DNA of 57,890 nt from Bacteroidota bacterium (GTDB taxonomy: Bacteria; Bacteroidota; Bacteroidia; UKL13-3), in NCBI GenBank assembly GCA_947456185.1, contig CANGPW010000006.1, positions 1 to 57,890 on the forward strand, in the 5' to 3' direction. Below the pieces are notes generated by a model. That model made no database searches. It saw only the letters and a list, made by a program, of their open reading frames with translations, and was not told the DNA's origin. The position numbers and the translations under genes are program-made. Positions 35,421 to 45,527 of this stretch are shown piece after piece (within the stretch, counting starts at the first letter, position 1; every line of letters begins with the position of its first letter).

Positions 35421-37874
35421 ATGTATAAACACAAAAACATCACTCGAATTTGCATATTAGTATTTTCAATATTCGTTTTCAATTTAAATTATTCAGCAGC
35501 TCAAAATCAAATGCTTAGTTTGCAAAATATTGCAAAAATAAAGATTGATGATTTAAGTGATAATGAAATAGCAGATTTTTGGGAAAAAACTCAAAACAGC
35601 GGTTTAACGCTATCGCAATTAGAAAAAGAAGCTAAAAACAGAAATGTTCCTGCTGATGAAATTATAAAATTAAAAGAAAGAATTAATAATTTACAAGCTA
35701 CCAATACTCCAACTAAAACCACAATAATTGGGGAGAGAAAAATTACTTCAAAACCTGATGGTAATTTACAATTAGAAAAAGAGCGTTCAAAAATTTTTGG
35801 TGCTGAATTGTTCAGCAATAAAAATTTAACATTTGAGCCTAATATGAAAATGGCTACCCCACAAAACTATCAACTAGGGCCAGATGATGAACTTTTAATA
35901 GATATATATGGCTATTCTGAGGAAACCATGAATTTAAAAGTAAGCCCAGATGGAAACATTAGGATACCATTAGCTGGAATTGTTCAAGTTTCAGGATTAA
36001 CAATAGAGCAAGCAAAAATTAGAATTGTTCGATCATTGTCGCAAATATATGAAAGAATAAATTCAGGTGAAACTAAAGTAAACATTACACTCGGAAATAT
36101 AAGAAGCATTAAAGTTTTAATTGTTGGAGAGGTAAATTTACCAGGAACTTACACTTTACCTTCATTAGCTACTGTATTTAATGCCCTTTATGCATCGGGA
36201 GGACCCAATAAAAATGGTTCAATGCGTAATATTAAAGTAATTAGAAACAATAAATTAATTGTAACATTAGACATTTATGACTTTATGTTAAAAGCTGAAG
36301 TTAAAGGAAATATCAGGTTACAAGATCAAGATATTATAAAAATAAGTCCGTATGAAAATAAAATTTCAATTAAAGGTGAGGTGAAACGTGAAGGATTTTT
36401 TGAAGTACAAAAAAATGAAACTTTAAACGATGTAATCAATTTTGCTGGTGGTTTTACCAATGATTCATATAAGGAAAAAATAAAAGTTATAAGAAACACT
36501 TCCAAACAGAAAAGTGTGGCCGATATTCAACAAGAATTATTTGGCATGTTTAATCCTAAAAGTGGTGACGAATTTCAAGTAGATAAATTATTGAATAGAT
36601 ATGAAAACAGAGTGATAATTAATGGTGCTGTTTTTAGACCAGGAACTTATGCACTAGAAAGTGGATTAACTGTTTTAAAATTAATTAATAAAGCTGAAGG
36701 TTTAAAGGAGGATGCTTTTGCTACAAGAGCTATTATATACAGATTAAAAGAAGATAACAGTTTAACCATGTTATCTATTAATTTAATAGATGCAAAAGAT
36801 GGAAAAGTGTCTGATATATTATTACAAAGAGAGGACATAATTCAAATTGCATCGAAGCTTGAATTAAAAGAAGGTTATAATGTAACTATCAATGGTCAAG
36901 TTATTAATCCAGGTACATTTTCATATGCTCAAAACATGAAAATAGAAGATTTGATAATAGCAGCCGGAGGATTTAGGGAAGCTGCTTCATACAGTAGAGT
37001 AGAAGTTTCACGCAGAAAATTTGATACTGATAAAACTCAAACCAATGCTGAAATAGCTATAGTTAAACAGTTTGATTTAAATAAAGATTTAAAAGATAAT
37101 CCTTCTCTAAAATTTGAATTAGAACCTTTTGACATTGTAAATGTTTATGTCCAACCTGGTTATGAACCACAAAAAAATGTAACCATTGAAGGTGAAGTAT
37201 TATATCCGGGTAATTATACACTTGAAAAAAACAATGAATATATTTCTGATTTACTAAAACGAAGTGGTGGTTTAACCGCAGCTGGATACTTAGATGGAAT
37301 AGTATTGTTAAGAAAAAAAAATAGAAGTGTTTTAGAAGATATCATAAAAGCAAACAAATTAAGGGCATTGCAAAAGCAAAGTAAAGATCAAGAAGATGTA
37401 AATGAACAAATACTTAATTCTGAAAATGGGGAATATGATATTGTAGGAATCGATGTTTCAAAAATATTAAAAAAACCAGGATCAAAAGCTGATTTATTAT
37501 TAAGAGAAGGTGATATAATAAGGGTTCCGTATATTAAACAAACTGTTTTCGTAAGTGGAGAGGTACTTTACCCTGTAAAAGTAAATGTAAACATTGCAGG
37601 TGGTTTAAGAGGATTTGTAAGAAATGCAGGCGGATTCAGTATTAAGGCTATGAAAAGAAAAACTTATGTGGTATATGCAAACGGAACCGTAAAAGCCTCA
37701 AAAAACTTTTTAGTTTTTAATATTTATCCAAAAATTAAACCTGGTTGTGAAATAATAGTTCCTAAAAAAGAAGTTAAAAAAGGCACAAATATAGCAGAAA
37801 TTGCTACTGTTACTACCAGTTTATCTACCCTAGTATTTTTAATTGTAACCATAACAAACATATCAAAACCATAA
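35421..37874 (+). CDS. Polysaccharide export protein with six SLBB repeats
   Basis: An 817-residue outer-envelope protein, probably the Wza-like export channel of this locus. It has a signal peptide (cleavage near SAAQ). A Poly_export domain (about 150-225; LGPDDELLIDIYGYSEETM) is followed by six SLBB segments starting near residues 233, 315, 400, 489, 587 and 710 (each with a pattern like 'V-x-G-E-V-x-x-P-G-x-Y'). A hydrophobic C-terminal helix (VTTSLSTLVFLIVTITNI) ends it. Wza itself has two SLBB domains; six is typical of long Bacteroidota versions. The Wzz-type gene starts 4 bases after its stop. Confidence 0.9.
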   Translation: MYKHKNITRICILVFSIFVFNLNYSAAQNQMLSLQNIAKIKIDDLSDNEIADFWEKTQNSGLTLSQLEKEAKNRNVPADEIIKLKERINNLQATNTPTKTTIIGERKITSKPDGNLQLEKERSKIFGAELFSNKNLTFEPNMKMATPQNYQLGPDDELLIDIYGYSEETMNLKVSPDGNIRIPLAGIVQVSGLTIEQAKIRIVRSLSQIYERINSGETKVNITLGNIRSIKVLIVGEVNLPGTYTLPSLATVFNALYASGGPNKNGSMRNIKVIRNNKLIVTLDIYDFMLKAEVKGNIRLQDQDIIKISPYENKISIKGEVKREGFFEVQKNETLNDVINFAGGFTNDSYKEKIKVIRNTSKQKSVADIQQELFGMFNPKSGDEFQVDKLLNRYENRVIINGAVFRPGTYALESGLTVLKLINKAEGLKEDAFATRAIIYRLKEDNSLTMLSINLIDAKDGKVSDILLQREDIIQIASKLELKEGYNVTINGQVINPGTFSYAQNMKIEDLIIAAGGFREAASYSRVEVSRRKFDTDKTQTNAEIAIVKQFDLNKDLKDNPSLKFELEPFDIVNVYVQPGYEPQKNVTIEGEVLYPGNYTLEKNNEYISDLLKRSGGLTAAGYLDGIVLLRKKNRSVLEDIIKANKLRALQKQSKDQEDVNEQILNSENGEYDIVGIDVSKILKKPGSKADLLLREGDIIRVPYIKQTVFVSGEVLYPVKVNVNIAGGLRGFVRNAGGFSIKAMKRKTYVVYANGTVKASKNFLVFNIYPKIKPGCEIIVPKKEVKKGTNIAEIATVTTSLSTLVFLIVTITNISKP

Positions 37875-37878
37875 AAAA

Positions 37879-38949
37879 ATGCAAAAAAAATCGGTTGAAC
37901 TAAATGATATTGGTAAATTATTTAAAAATATTTATAATTTACTTTTATCAAAATGGAAAATCATTGTTATTATTTGTTTTCTTGGTGCTATATTAGGATT
38001 TGGCTTTGCACAATTTCAAAAACCTATATATATTTCAAAATACTCGTTTATTTTAAATGAAAATGATGGAAGTACATCATTGAACTTATCATCATTAGCT
38101 GGTTTGGCTGGGATTGCTGGTATTGCAGGCGGAAGTAATAACGTGAATGAAGACAAACTTTTATACTTAGCAAATTCAAGACAAATTATTGGAAGTACAT
38201 TAGTAGAAAAAGCCACTATCAATGGCGAAGAAAAATTAATGGTCAATCATTTTATAGATATTTACAAGTTAGCAAAAGGATTTAAATCGGATACTTGCTT
38301 AGAAAACTTCACTTATTTTATTCATGCTGATTTAGATAAATTTACTTATCAGGAGAATAAAGTTTTAGACATTATTATAAAAAAAATAAATGACAATAAA
38401 CAATTATTTATTGATACCAAAAAGAAAACTGGAATTGTTATTCAAAGTGCCGGTATTATTACGATGGAATTTAAATCAATCAGTGAGGAATTTTCTAAGT
38501 ATTTTATAGAAAACTTATACAGAAACTTAAGTGATTATTATACTAATAGAACCATTCAACGTCAATATAAAAACTATGTTTTAATAAAAGAAAGGGCAGA
38601 CTCTATAAAATCTGTGCTTTTTGAAAAAGAAAACTATGGAGCTGACATTTTCGATAAAAATGTTAGAGTAGTAAGAATGGCAGGAAAAGTAGATTTAGAA
38701 AGAACGAGAAGAGATGTACAAATGTTGAGTCTAATGTATGCTGAAGTATTGAAAAACCTTGAGATTGCTAAATTTACCTTGGATAATCAAACACCATTTT
38801 TTCAAACTGTAGATAAACCAACTTTACCACTTGAAAAGAAAAAATTATCACGTTTAATTAGTGCAATAGTTGGATCAATAATTACAGGTATTATTTTTAG
38901 TTTTTATTTAATTAGAAAAAACTTTAAAAAGTCAGTTTTACCACAATAA
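37879..38949 (+). CDS. Wzz-type polysaccharide co-polymerase (no kinase domain)
   Basis: A 356-residue inner-membrane protein with the chain-length determinant layout. Helices at about 26-46 (WKIIVIICFLGAILGFGFA) and 325-345 flank a large periplasmic helical region. A glycine/alanine-rich hydrophobic stretch (about 75-90; LAGLAGIAGIAGG) is a known feature of the family. P-x2-P-type residues before helix 2 (VDKPTLPLEKKKLSR) fit. It has no tyrosine kinase fusion. It controls chain length and couples to the SLBB exporter upstream. Confidence 0.87.
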   Translation: MQKKSVELNDIGKLFKNIYNLLLSKWKIIVIICFLGAILGFGFAQFQKPIYISKYSFILNENDGSTSLNLSSLAGLAGIAGIAGGSNNVNEDKLLYLANSRQIIGSTLVEKATINGEEKLMVNHFIDIYKLAKGFKSDTCLENFTYFIHADLDKFTYQENKVLDIIIKKINDNKQLFIDTKKKTGIVIQSAGIITMEFKSISEEFSKYFIENLYRNLSDYYTNRTIQRQYKNYVLIKERADSIKSVLFEKENYGADIFDKNVRVVRMAGKVDLERTRRDVQMLSLMYAEVLKNLEIAKFTLDNQTPFFQTVDKPTLPLEKKKLSRLISAIVGSIITGIIFSFYLIRKNFKKSVLPQ

Positions 38950-38963
38950 AAATATATAAATAT

Positions 38964-40121
38964 TTAATTAATAGCTTCTACTTCTGTTGAATTAGTTTCA
39001 TTTAATTTATTGTTTTCAACAACATAAATTATTGCTAAAAAAGTAAAAAGAAAAGGTAAGGCCAAACTAACAAATGAAAAACCCATTGTAAATAATGGGA
39101 ATAAAATATAAAGTGCCTTACCACTGGTTTTTTTAATTGAATAATACATACTTGACATAAAAAGTACTAATCCAATTAAACCTGTTTCTAAAGTTAGTGT
39201 TACCAATAAATTATGAGCTCCAATACCAATAAAGCTAAATGTATTTCCCATGCCAATACCAAAAAATATGGAAGAAATAGGGATACTCTTTAAAAAGTCG
39301 TTGGCTAAATATAAAATCATGAACTTAGAATTGAAACTTTCATCATTTTTAATTAATGACAAAATAAAAACTGATACAATAATTAAAAAAACTACAATTC
39401 CAATTAACCATAAAATTTGTTTCCTGTTTAATTGAAAGGGAAATGATATTTTATTAAAAATCAAAGTATACAAAAACATTGTAATTATAGCAGAGCGAGA
39501 GGTAGATAAAATTACTAAAACGAAAAGTACATGTTTTAAGTTTTTTGCCCATGAAACAAGTAAATTTTCTTTGATTAAATAAACTGTAAAAAAATAGGTT
39601 AAACATACTTGAACCCCAACAAAATTAGAATCAGGATACATAATTGAATTGTATTTAAACATATATGCCAATCCAGATTCACGGGTATGGCCTGAGTATA
39701 TATTGGTAGCATATACATTTGGATTTGCTAATCGAATTATTGCATCAAATGAAATAAGTATAACGTGAACTAAAATCATGTAAGCACACAAATTCATGAT
39801 CTCTTTTTTTGTTAATTTATTTAAACTTTGAAAACAAATAAAATAAAACAAATAAGGCAATGCCAAACCAATAGTATTGGGCACTCTCGTATTTGGAATA
39901 ACTATTAATTGAATAAAAATACTAAAGACACAAATAAACAAATTAAAAAAAGCCAATCCACTTAAATGGATTTCAAAATGAAGTAGTAATTTAAAACAAT
40001 AGAAAATTATTGCTATTCCAAATATAAAATAAATTGGACTTAATGGAGTTATTCCAGAAAGGTAAAGACCTGATGCTACTAACATCAGAAATGAAATGAA
40101 ATAATCTATACTAATTCTCAT
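38964..40121 (-). CDS. O-antigen polymerase/ligase-like membrane protein (Wzy candidate)
   Basis: A 385-residue protein with 10-12 hydrophobic helices and a periplasmic loop in the middle (about 145-175; 'YATNIYSGHTRESGLAYMF'). This resembles the O-antigen ligase/polymerase superfamily. Placed between Wzz and nucleotide-sugar genes, it is the likely Wzy that polymerises repeat units. It is the only gene in the locus on the reverse strand, so it has its own promoter. WaaL-type ligase is the alternative. Confidence 0.7.
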   Translation of the reverse strand: MRISIDYFISFLMLVASGLYLSGITPLSPIYFIFGIAIIFYCFKLLLHFEIHLSGLAFFNLFICVFSIFIQLIVIPNTRVPNTIGLALPYLFYFICFQSLNKLTKKEIMNLCAYMILVHVILISFDAIIRLANPNVYATNIYSGHTRESGLAYMFKYNSIMYPDSNFVGVQVCLTYFFTVYLIKENLLVSWAKNLKHVLFVLVILSTSRSAIITMFLYTLIFNKISFPFQLNRKQILWLIGIVVFLIIVSVFILSLIKNDESFNSKFMILYLANDFLKSIPISSIFFGIGMGNTFSFIGIGAHNLLVTLTLETGLIGLVLFMSSMYYSIKKTSGKALYILFPLFTMGFSFVSLALPFLFTFLAIIYVVENNKLNETNSTEVEAIN

Positions 40122-40299
40122 AAAATAGTTACAATAATAAACTTTTCTGTTTGTTTTAGTTTTATTAATTTCGTAAAAAATAATAATTTAAATTTGTAAA
40201 TTTCTAAATATATAACACTACAATAAAAACAAATTACTTGTTTTTGATTCGCATTATTTAGTTTTTTATAAAAGAAAATATTTAATTGCACCAAATTAA

Positions 40300-40704
40300 A
40301 TGAATCTAAATCAAATAAAAACCATAGAATTACCGAAAATACTGGATGATAGAGGAAACCTTTCCTTTTTTGAAAGTAATAACCATGTGCCTTTTGAAAT
40401 AGAAAGGGTTTATTGGATTTATGATGTTCCCGGTGGTGAAAATAGAGGTGGACATAGCTATTATCAAAATCAGGAATTGATCATTGCACTTTCAGGTAGT
40501 TTTGATGTGGTGTTAGATGATGGCTTTGAAGCTAAAAAATATACTTTAAACAGGTCACATTTTGGATTATATGTACCCAACGGAATTTGGCGTCAATTAG
40601 AAAATTTTTCTACCAATTCATTGGCATTTATTGCCGCTTCGCATGAATATGATGAAAACGATTATTTGAGAAATTACGAAACTTTTAAAACATTTAAAAA
40701 ATGA
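40300..40704 (+). CDS. FdtA/QdtA-like cupin (sugar 3,4-ketoisomerase family), variant active site
   Basis: A 134-residue WxcM-like cupin related to dTDP-4-keto-6-deoxyglucose 3,4-ketoisomerase. RGNLSFFESNNHVPFEIERVYW and PGGENRGGHSYYQNQELI match the family. In the next gene and in FdtA the motif is RGxHAH; here it is RGGHSY, so H52 is kept but the second catalytic His is Tyr54. The two genes are tandem paralogues. It could be a ketoisomerase with altered specificity or an inactive partner. The TGA overlaps the next gene's ATG (ATGA). Confidence 0.82.
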   Translation: MNLNQIKTIELPKILDDRGNLSFFESNNHVPFEIERVYWIYDVPGGENRGGHSYYQNQELIIALSGSFDVVLDDGFEAKKYTLNRSHFGLYVPNGIWRQLENFSTNSLAFIAASHEYDENDYLRNYETFKTFKK

Positions 40705-41135
40705 TCGATAATAAAACTGTGTTTGATTGTAATTTAATTTATCTTCCTAAAATTGAAAATAGGGCAGGTAATATTACTCCTATTCATAATAATGTAGAAG
40801 TACCTTTTAATATAAAAAGAATTTTTTACTTATATGATATTCCTGGCGGAGAATCCAGGGGAACACATGCACACAAAGAGTGTCATCAATTTTTAGTGGC
40901 AGCTAGTGGTTCTTTTGAAATTTTATTAGACGATTGTAAATCAAAAAGATTAGTGCATTTAAATAGACCTTATATGGGTTTACACATTCCTCCTGGAATT
41001 TGGGCTTCCGAAATAAATTTTTCCTCTGGTTCTATTTGTTTAGTTTTAGCCTCACACCCTTATGAAAAAGAAGATTATATTAGGGATTATGATGAGTTTA
41101 TTAGTTTTAAAAAACAAAGTGCAATATTGAAATAA
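40701..41135 (+). CDS. fdtA: FdtA/QdtA-type dTDP-4-keto-6-deoxyglucose 3,4-ketoisomerase
   Basis: A 144-residue cupin with both catalytic histidines (ESRGTHAHKECHQ; H56, H58) and the conserved PGGESRG and GIWASEINF segments. It converts the 4-keto sugar to the 3-keto form, the substrate for the aminotransferase encoded next. Translationally coupled to the paralogue upstream by a 4-base overlap. FdtA (galacto) and QdtA (gluco) products cannot be told apart by eye. Confidence 0.85.
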   Translation: MIDNKTVFDCNLIYLPKIENRAGNITPIHNNVEVPFNIKRIFYLYDIPGGESRGTHAHKECHQFLVAASGSFEILLDDCKSKRLVHLNRPYMGLHIPPGIWASEINFSSGSICLVLASHPYEKEDYIRDYDEFISFKKQSAILK

Positions 41136-41193
41136 ATTTATAAATTGCACTTTTGTGACCTAATCATCTCAAACAATCAAATTTAGCCTAAAA

Positions 41194-42300
41194 ATGAACA
41201 TTCCTTTTCTTGACCTAAAGAAATTAAATCTTACCTATCAACTAGCCTTTGAAGAAGCTTTTACTCGTGTTTTATCATCGGGTTGGTTTATCATGGGAAA
41301 TGAAGTAAAAGCATTTGAAAAAGAATATGCTCACTATTGCGAAGCCAAACATTGCATTGGCGTTGCCAATGGTTTAGATGCGCTTATTTTAATTATTAGA
41401 GCCTACAAAGAATTGGGTATTTTTAATGACGGTGATGAAATTATAGTTCCGGCTAATACTTATATAGCCAGTATTTTAGCTATTTCTGCAAATAACTTAG
41501 TACCTATATTAGTGGAACCAAATGAATTAAGTTTCAATATCAATCCTGAATTGATTGAAAAACATATTTCAGCAAAAACAAAAGCTATTATTACTGTTCA
41601 TTTGTATGGTCAAATGGCAGCTATGAACCCAATCAATGCCATTGCTGAAAAATATCATTTGAAAGTAATTGAGGATGCGGCTCAGTCGCATGGTGCATTA
41701 TACCAAAACAAAAAATCAGGTTCAGTTGGACACGCTGCTGGACATAGTTTTTATCCGGGAAAAAACTTAGGCGCTCTAGGCGATGGTGGAGCAATTACAA
41801 CCAATGACGATGAATTAGCGGAGGTAATAAGCGCGCTTAGAAATTATGGTTCACATAAAAAATATGAAAATATTTATAAAGGAATAAATAGCAGGTTAGA
41901 TGAATTACAAGCAGCTTTTTTACGAATTAAACTAACCCAATTAGATGCTGACAATTTAAAAAGAAACGAAGTTGCCAGTAAATATTTAAATCATATCAAT
42001 AATCCTTTGGTTCAATTACCAATTGTTGAAGAAAATAATATGCATGTTTGGCATTTATTTGTGGTAAGAGTTAAAAATAGAAATGCGTTTCAATCATTTT
42101 TATTAGCACATGGAATTCAAACGGTTATTCATTATCCAATTGCGCCAAACCATCAAATTGCATACAAAGAATTAGCTGATTTAAAATTTCCAATTACCGA
42201 AAAAATTCATGAAGAAGTGATAAGTTTACCCATTAGCCAAGTGATGTCTGAAGCTGAAGTAAATGAAGTAATTAGAGTAGTTAATTTATTTACAGCATAA
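41194..42300 (+). CDS. fdtB: DegT/DnrJ/EryC1 aminotransferase (FdtB/QdtB type)
   Basis: A 368-residue PLP enzyme that aminates the 3-keto sugar nucleotide to a 3-amino-3,6-dideoxyhexose. [15 protein letters not shown] (about 60-74), [17 protein letters not shown] (about 159-175) and [18 protein letters not shown] (about 182-199), with the Lys that binds PLP, are the family motifs. [25 protein letters not shown] is typical of the FdtB branch. No FdtC/QdtC acyltransferase follows, so the amino group may stay free or be acylated by an enzyme encoded elsewhere. Confidence 0.9.
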   Translation: MNIPFLDLKKLNLTYQLAFEEAFTRVLSSGWFIMGNEVKAFEKEYAHYCEAKHCIGVANGLDALILIIRAYKELGIFNDGDEIIVPANTYIASILAISANNLVPILVEPNELSFNINPELIEKHISAKTKAIITVHLYGQMAAMNPINAIAEKYHLKVIEDAAQSHGALYQNKKSGSVGHAAGHSFYPGKNLGALGDGGAITTNDDELAEVISALRNYGSHKKYENIYKGINSRLDELQAAFLRIKLTQLDADNLKRNEVASKYLNHINNPLVQLPIVEENNMHVWHLFVVRVKNRNAFQSFLLAHGIQTVIHYPIAPNHQIAYKELADLKFPITEKIHEEVISLPISQVMSEAEVNEVIRVVNLFTA

Positions 42301-42305
42301 GCTTT

Positions 42306-43601
42306 TTGAAAAGATTTTTTAGAAAAATACGTTCATCGGAACTAATTAATATTTCTGTTTTTACAGGGGCGGCTACTGTTGTAAAATTATTTACTGCATT
42401 TTTTACTGCAAAAATAATTGCCATTCGTTTAGGACCTGAAGGATTAGGATTATTAGGCCAATTAAGCAGTTTTATTTCTATTGCTTTGGTACTTTCTACT
42501 GGTGCTGTTACTAACGGAGTGATTAAATATTTAGCAGAATTCAAAAATGATGAATTAAAGCAAAAAAAAATCATTAAAACTGCTATAGTTATAACATTAT
42601 TTTGTTCTATTTTTATTAGTTTGACAGTCATATTATTTGCTTCTTTTTGGGCTAAAATACTCTTTAAGGACCATGCGGAGAATTATTTATCCATTATAAT
42701 TATTTTTGGATTTACCATCTTTTTTTATGCCAGTTATTCTTTATTTATTGCCATTTTAAATGGACTGAAAGAATTTAAAAAATATAATTTTATTGGTATT
42801 TGGTCAAGTTTAATTGGACTAGCATTTTCTATTATTTTAGTAATATATGCGGGAGTTTATGGTGCGTTATTGGCTGCTGTTACTTATCAAACCATTGTAT
42901 TTATTATCATTATATTTTATAAAAGTAAAATAGAATTGGTAAAATGGAAACATATAAAAGACATCAATATTCAGCAAGCTGATTTTGTGAATTTATCAAA
43001 GTTTTCATTGATGGCCATAGTAAGTGCGGCAACAGTTCCAGTTTCACAAATTATTATTAGAAACTATTTATTAAACGAAATAGATGCGGAAACAGTGGGA
43101 TATTATGAAGGAATTAACAGACTTTCCAATTTATATTTAACAGTTATTACCACCACTTTATCTATTTATTATTTACCAAAATTGTCGGAAATAACAAATA
43201 ACAAATTGCTTAAAAAAGAAATTTTTAAAGGTTATAAAATTATTCTTCCAGCTACATTTATCATATTAGTCTTGGTTTTTTTATTCAAAAATTTGGTGAT
43301 AAATATTGTATTTAGTCAAAAATTTGAATTGATGGAGGTGTATTTTTTACCACAATTAATAGGCGATTTCTTTAAAATTGCAAGTTGGTTACTTGCATTT
43401 CAAATGATTGCGAAAGCAATGACCAAAATATTTATCATTTCTGAAATATTCTTCTCAATATTGTTAGTAATACTAACTATGAGTTTAATAAATTTGTACG
43501 GAGGAATTGGTTCAGTGTATGCATATGCAATCAATTATTTCCTGTATTTTATTTCGATGCTAATAATATTCAATAGGACAATATATGATAAAAAAAAATG
43601 A
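42306..43601 (+). CDS. Wzx O-antigen/ECA-type flippase
   Basis: A 431-residue, about 12-helix MOP-family transporter that flips undecaprenyl-linked repeat units. The start (ISVFTGAATVVKLFTAFFTA, KIIAIRLGPEGLGLLGQ) is close to enterobacterial WzxE and O-antigen translocases. The start codon is TTG, 5 bases after the aminotransferase stop. Its end overlaps the next gene by 17 bases. ECA also contains an amino-dideoxy sugar, which fits the neighbours. Confidence 0.88.
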   Translation: MKRFFRKIRSSELINISVFTGAATVVKLFTAFFTAKIIAIRLGPEGLGLLGQLSSFISIALVLSTGAVTNGVIKYLAEFKNDELKQKKIIKTAIVITLFCSIFISLTVILFASFWAKILFKDHAENYLSIIIIFGFTIFFYASYSLFIAILNGLKEFKKYNFIGIWSSLIGLAFSIILVIYAGVYGALLAAVTYQTIVFIIIIFYKSKIELVKWKHIKDINIQQADFVNLSKFSLMAIVSAATVPVSQIIIRNYLLNEIDAETVGYYEGINRLSNLYLTVITTTLSIYYLPKLSEITNNKLLKKEIFKGYKIILPATFIILVLVFLFKNLVINIVFSQKFELMEVYFLPQLIGDFFKIASWLLAFQMIAKAMTKIFIISEIFFSILLVILTMSLINLYGGIGSVYAYAINYFLYFISMLIIFNRTIYDKKK

Positions 43602-44430
43602 GAAAGCGCTTGTTAGTATAATTTGTATTTGTTGGAATCACGAAAATTACATTGAGCAATGTTTAAATTCTCTTTTAGCACAAACCTATCAGAACATTGA
43701 AATCATTTTTGTAGATAATCTTTCTACAGATCAATCTTTTGAAATAGCTAATCAATTACTTTCTAAGTCAAAAATTCCTTTTTCAATAATTAAAAGAACT
43801 TCAAACTTTGGTATATCTAGTAATATCAATTTTGCCATTGATTTATGTAAAGGAAAATATATCATGTCAATGTCGACCGATGATTGGTTAACACCTGACA
43901 GCATTGCTAAAAAAGTGGAATATTTAGAGAAAAATCCTAAATTTGCAATGGTATCGAGCAATGGATATATTTATAACCAAAACATCAATGAAACAGTTCC
44001 TTATATAGAAAATCGTGCTAAAACAGGTTTTTTATTCCATGATTTATTAAAGGAGAATTTTATTTTTGCCATTGGAGTGTTAATCAAGCTTTCGGTAATA
44101 AAAGAAGTAGGACTTTACGATGAACAATGTCCAATAGAAGATTGGAGCATGTGGATTAAAATATCAAAGGATCATGAAATAGGATTTATACCCGATCAAT
44201 TAGCTTATTACAGAAAACATGGTAATAATTTTTCCGGAAATTTTAAAAAGATGAAAGCTTCGGAATTAATTTTATTGAATAATTATTTGGAGTATCCAGA
44301 GGCTAAATTAGGTAAAAAAAATGCACAATATAGATTTTATCGTTATACCATTTTAGGTTACCTATCGAAGATTCCATTTTACAATTCTGCAAAAAAAATA
44401 ATTTGGAATATACATGCCAAATTATCTTAA
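43585..44430 (+). CDS. Family 2 glycosyltransferase
   Basis: A 281-residue GT-A enzyme. The N-terminal motif ALVSIICICWNHENYIEQCL and VDNLSTDQSFEI (nucleotide binding) are GT2 hallmarks; the metal-binding region is SMSTDDW (about 93-99). A CPIEDWSMWIKIS segment near 175-190 is the acceptor-side 'ED' motif. Probably adds one sugar of the repeat unit on the cytoplasmic face. It overlaps the flippase gene by 17 bases. Confidence 0.88.
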   Translation: MIKKNEKALVSIICICWNHENYIEQCLNSLLAQTYQNIEIIFVDNLSTDQSFEIANQLLSKSKIPFSIIKRTSNFGISSNINFAIDLCKGKYIMSMSTDDWLTPDSIAKKVEYLEKNPKFAMVSSNGYIYNQNINETVPYIENRAKTGFLFHDLLKENFIFAIGVLIKLSVIKEVGLYDEQCPIEDWSMWIKISKDHEIGFIPDQLAYYRKHGNNFSGNFKKMKASELILLNNYLEYPEAKLGKKNAQYRFYRYTILGYLSKIPFYNSAKKIIWNIHAKLS

Positions 44431-44438
44431 TTTTATAA

Positions 44439-45518
44439 ATGGATTCAACTATAAAAGTATCCTTATTAATACCCTGCTATAATGTGTCAGCATTTTTAGA
44501 TGATGCCATTTATACCATTACCAATCAAAGCTATAAAAATTTAGAAATTGTTTTAATTAATGATGGCTCTACCGATGATACATTTGAAAAATTAAACATA
44601 ATTGCAAAAGCAGATTCAAGAGTGATTTTAGTCAATAATGAACAGAATATTGGTTTAATCAAATCGTTGAATAAAGGAATTAATTATTGCACTGGATCTT
44701 ATATTGAACGATTTGATGCAGATGATTTGATTGGCTTGGATAGAATAGAAAAACAAATTGAAATTATCAGTAAAAATGCAAAAATAGACCTGATTACTTC
44801 TTATGCTAATTACATAACTCCAAATGGTAAGTTTCACAGTAAAGTAGCATCTTTTTATTGTAATTCGTTACATTCTGCAGCATTTTTAAGTTTATTTGAA
44901 TGTCCGTTACTTCATGCGGGAATGCTTATCAAAACAAGTGTATTAAAAGAATATATGTACGATGAAAATGAATCTTCCTCACATATTGAAGACTATGATT
45001 TGTTTTCAAGGTTAATCATAAACAAAATAAATTTATGGATAGATACCAGGGACAATCAAAGGTATATGTACCGAAGAAATCCAAATAGTGTATCGAGCAG
45101 GAATATTGATTTTCAAAGAGAAAATGCCATACAAAAGTCAAAAGACAATTTGAAAAGTATTTTAAATTACAGCATTGATGATATCATTTTACGTGCTATT
45201 ATTTTAAAAACTGAAATTAATTGGACTCCAACATTACTAAGGAATGCTGTTAAAGAATTGGAAAATATAAAGTTGAATTATTTTCAAAAATACAATAAAA
45301 GTATTTCAAAAAAAGACAAGAAAATTATTACTGAATGGATGTATTTACGCTTATTGAAAATAATTGCTACTGTGATCATCAAAGGGAAATTTACCAGTAA
45401 AATAAAAGCATTTCAAGTATTATTATTGAATTCGAAAATGTTATTAAGTAATAAAGTAATGCAAAATATTTTCTATAGATTTGTATGGTTATTTAACCGA
45501 ATTAGATACAATAATTAA
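44439..45518 (+). CDS. Family 2 glycosyltransferase
   Basis: A 359-residue GT-A enzyme with KVSLLIPCYNVSAFLDDAI, LINDGSTDDTFEKL and the DxD motif RFDADDL (about 90-96). HIEDYDLFSRL (about 182-192) is the catalytic-base region. The extra basic C-terminal 120 residues may sit on the membrane. Starts 8 bases after the previous GT2; the two are about as different from each other as from other family members, so not a recent duplication. Sugar unknown. Confidence 0.88.
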   Translation: MDSTIKVSLLIPCYNVSAFLDDAIYTITNQSYKNLEIVLINDGSTDDTFEKLNIIAKADSRVILVNNEQNIGLIKSLNKGINYCTGSYIERFDADDLIGLDRIEKQIEIISKNAKIDLITSYANYITPNGKFHSKVASFYCNSLHSAAFLSLFECPLLHAGMLIKTSVLKEYMYDENESSSHIEDYDLFSRLIINKINLWIDTRDNQRYMYRRNPNSVSSRNIDFQRENAIQKSKDNLKSILNYSIDDIILRAIILKTEINWTPTLLRNAVKELENIKLNYFQKYNKSISKKDKKIITEWMYLRLLKIIATVIIKGKFTSKIKAFQVLLLNSKMLLSNKVMQNIFYRFVWLFNRIRYNN

Positions 45519-45527
45519 TTATAAAAC

